A stretch of 64,000 nt of DNA. Source: Pseudohalioglobus sediminis (lineage in GTDB: Bacteria; Pseudomonadota; Gammaproteobacteria; Pseudomonadales; Halieaceae). Within the stretch, counting starts at the first letter, position 1. Each line of letters begins with the position of its first letter. The notes beneath the pieces were generated by a model. That model searched no databases and had not been told where the DNA came from. It saw only the letters and a list, made by a program, of their open reading frames with translations. Location of the stretch: the NCBI RefSeq assembly GCF_008370495.1, contig NZ_VTUX01000006.1:1-64000 (forward strand), given 5' to 3'. Of the stretch, positions 63,310-64,000 are shown in pieces. The position numbers were made by a program, and so were the translations under genes.

Positions 63310-64000
63310 ACGACGACGCCACCGGCAACGACAACGACGAGCGATCCTGGCTGGAAAAGCTCGGCCAGTTGTTTTCCAGCGAGCCGCACAATCGCCGCGA
63401 CCTGCTGGACATCCTCGAAGTAGCCGCGGAGAACGAGGTTATTGATGAGGATGCCCGCAGCATCATGGAAGGCGCCATGCAGGTCGCTGACATGCAGGCC
63501 CGCGATATCATGATCCCGCGGGCGCAGATGGTGGTGATCAAGGCGGAGTGTTCGCTCGAGGAAATATTGCCGCAGATCACCCGCTCGGCGCACTCCCGTT
63601 ACCCCGTGGTCGGAGAGAATCCGGACGATATCCTGGGCATCCTCCTGGCCAAGGACCTGCTGCCGCAAATCCTGCACACCGACCACAGTGATTTCAAGAT
63701 CGAATCCCTGCTGCGCCCCACGGTGGTAGTGCCGGAAAGCAAGCGCCTCAACGTGCTGCTGCGCGAATTCAGGGAGAACCGCAACCACATGGCCATCGTT
63801 ATCGACGAATACGGTGGCGTGGCTGGCCTGGTGACAATTGAGGACGTGCTGGAAGAAATCGTCGGTGAGATCGAGGACGAGACAGACGCAGAAGCAGACC
63901 GTTTTATTCGCCGCATCTCAGACCAGGACTTCTTCATCAAGGCACTCACCCCGATCGACGAGTTCAACGAGTATTTCAGCACTGAATTCTCCGACGAGGA
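63306..64000 (+). CDS. corC: CorC/HlyC-family CBS-domain protein, partial
   Basis: The frame is open from ATG 63306 to the window's end, giving 231 residues. After an acidic N-terminus (DDATGNDNDE) come EDEARSIM-like and VADMQARDIMIPRAQM, then two CBS domains with ILGILLAKDLL and HMAIVIDEYGGVAGLVTIEDVLEEIVGEI, followed by the start of the CorC_HlyC transporter-associated domain. This fits CorC/YbeX, which lies with phoH and ybeY in gammaproteobacteria, with lnt expected next. Only the 3' end is missing. Confidence 0.92.
   Translation, partial: MNDDATGNDNDERSWLEKLGQLFSSEPHNRRDLLDILEVAAENEVIDEDARSIMEGAMQVADMQARDIMIPRAQMVVIKAECSLEEILPQITRSAHSRYPVVGENPDDILGILLAKDLLPQILHTDHSDFKIESLLRPTVVVPESKRLNVLLREFRENRNHMAIVIDEYGGVAGLVTIEDVLEEIVGEIEDETDAEADRFIRRISDQDFFIKALTPIDEFNEYFSTEFSDE

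Overview
The window reads as chromosomal DNA of a marine gammaproteobacterium, most likely of the Halieaceae (NOR5/OM60) type. This rests on a PHA-granule cluster with a PhaD-type regulator, type IV pilus ATPase PilU, GlrK/GlrR, DUF1631 and DUF1820 proteins, a miaB-phoH-ybeY-corC run, and an exopolysaccharide locus of the exosortase-A (XrtA/PEP-CTERM) kind. The lineage call is inference from gene content; no rRNA or tRNA gene was recognised.

Layout. (1) 1-108: start of an IS1182-type transposase leaving the left edge, behind a perfect hairpin. (2) 0.4-6.2 kb: two phasins with lysine/alanine-rich tails, phaD, a zinc-ribbon methyltransferase, a peroxiredoxin, a START-like protein, a PqiA-like membrane protein and an SLC13 transporter. 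(3) 6.4-13.6 kb: moaA, a MoxR ATPase/VWA pair, a small zinc-ribbon membrane protein, a DUF1631 protein, a PilZ protein and pilU. (4) 13.7-22.4 kb: lon behind a textbook sigma-32 promoter, an aminotransferase, the glrK/QseG-like/glrR operon and a luciferase-like monooxygenase. (5) 22.6-59.3 kb: a large polysaccharide island, visibly more AT-rich than the flanks, with long gene-poor spacers and frequent strand switches. (6) 59.8-64 kb: DUF1820 and the housekeeping operon miaB-phoH-ybeY-corC, the last running off the right edge.

How the island works (inference from families). A WecA-like enzyme would start the lipid-linked repeat unit. Two GT4 enzymes, one GT2 enzyme and a split Alg13/Alg14-like enzyme would extend it. 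A UDP-sugar 6-dehydrogenase supplies a uronic acid. A Gfo/Idh/MocA oxidoreductase and an uncharacterised TIM-barrel-like protein may make a further sugar. A NodU-type carbamoyltransferase, two FemAB/GNAT-fold acyltransferases, a polysaccharide deacetylase and four sulfotransferases would decorate it. Wzx flips it, a Wzy-like protein polymerises it, and the GNVR/tyrosine-kinase/ATPase/beta-barrel/Wza-like set at 53.3-58.6 kb exports it. Two secreted lyase-like proteins built from five copies of one domain may trim it. The predicted product is a sulfated, uronic-acid-containing exopolysaccharide resembling animal glycosaminoglycans in chemistry.

No exosortase is visible here, although the export genes are of the exosortase-associated type and two proteins (22.6 and 58.9 kb) end in sorting-signal-like tails.
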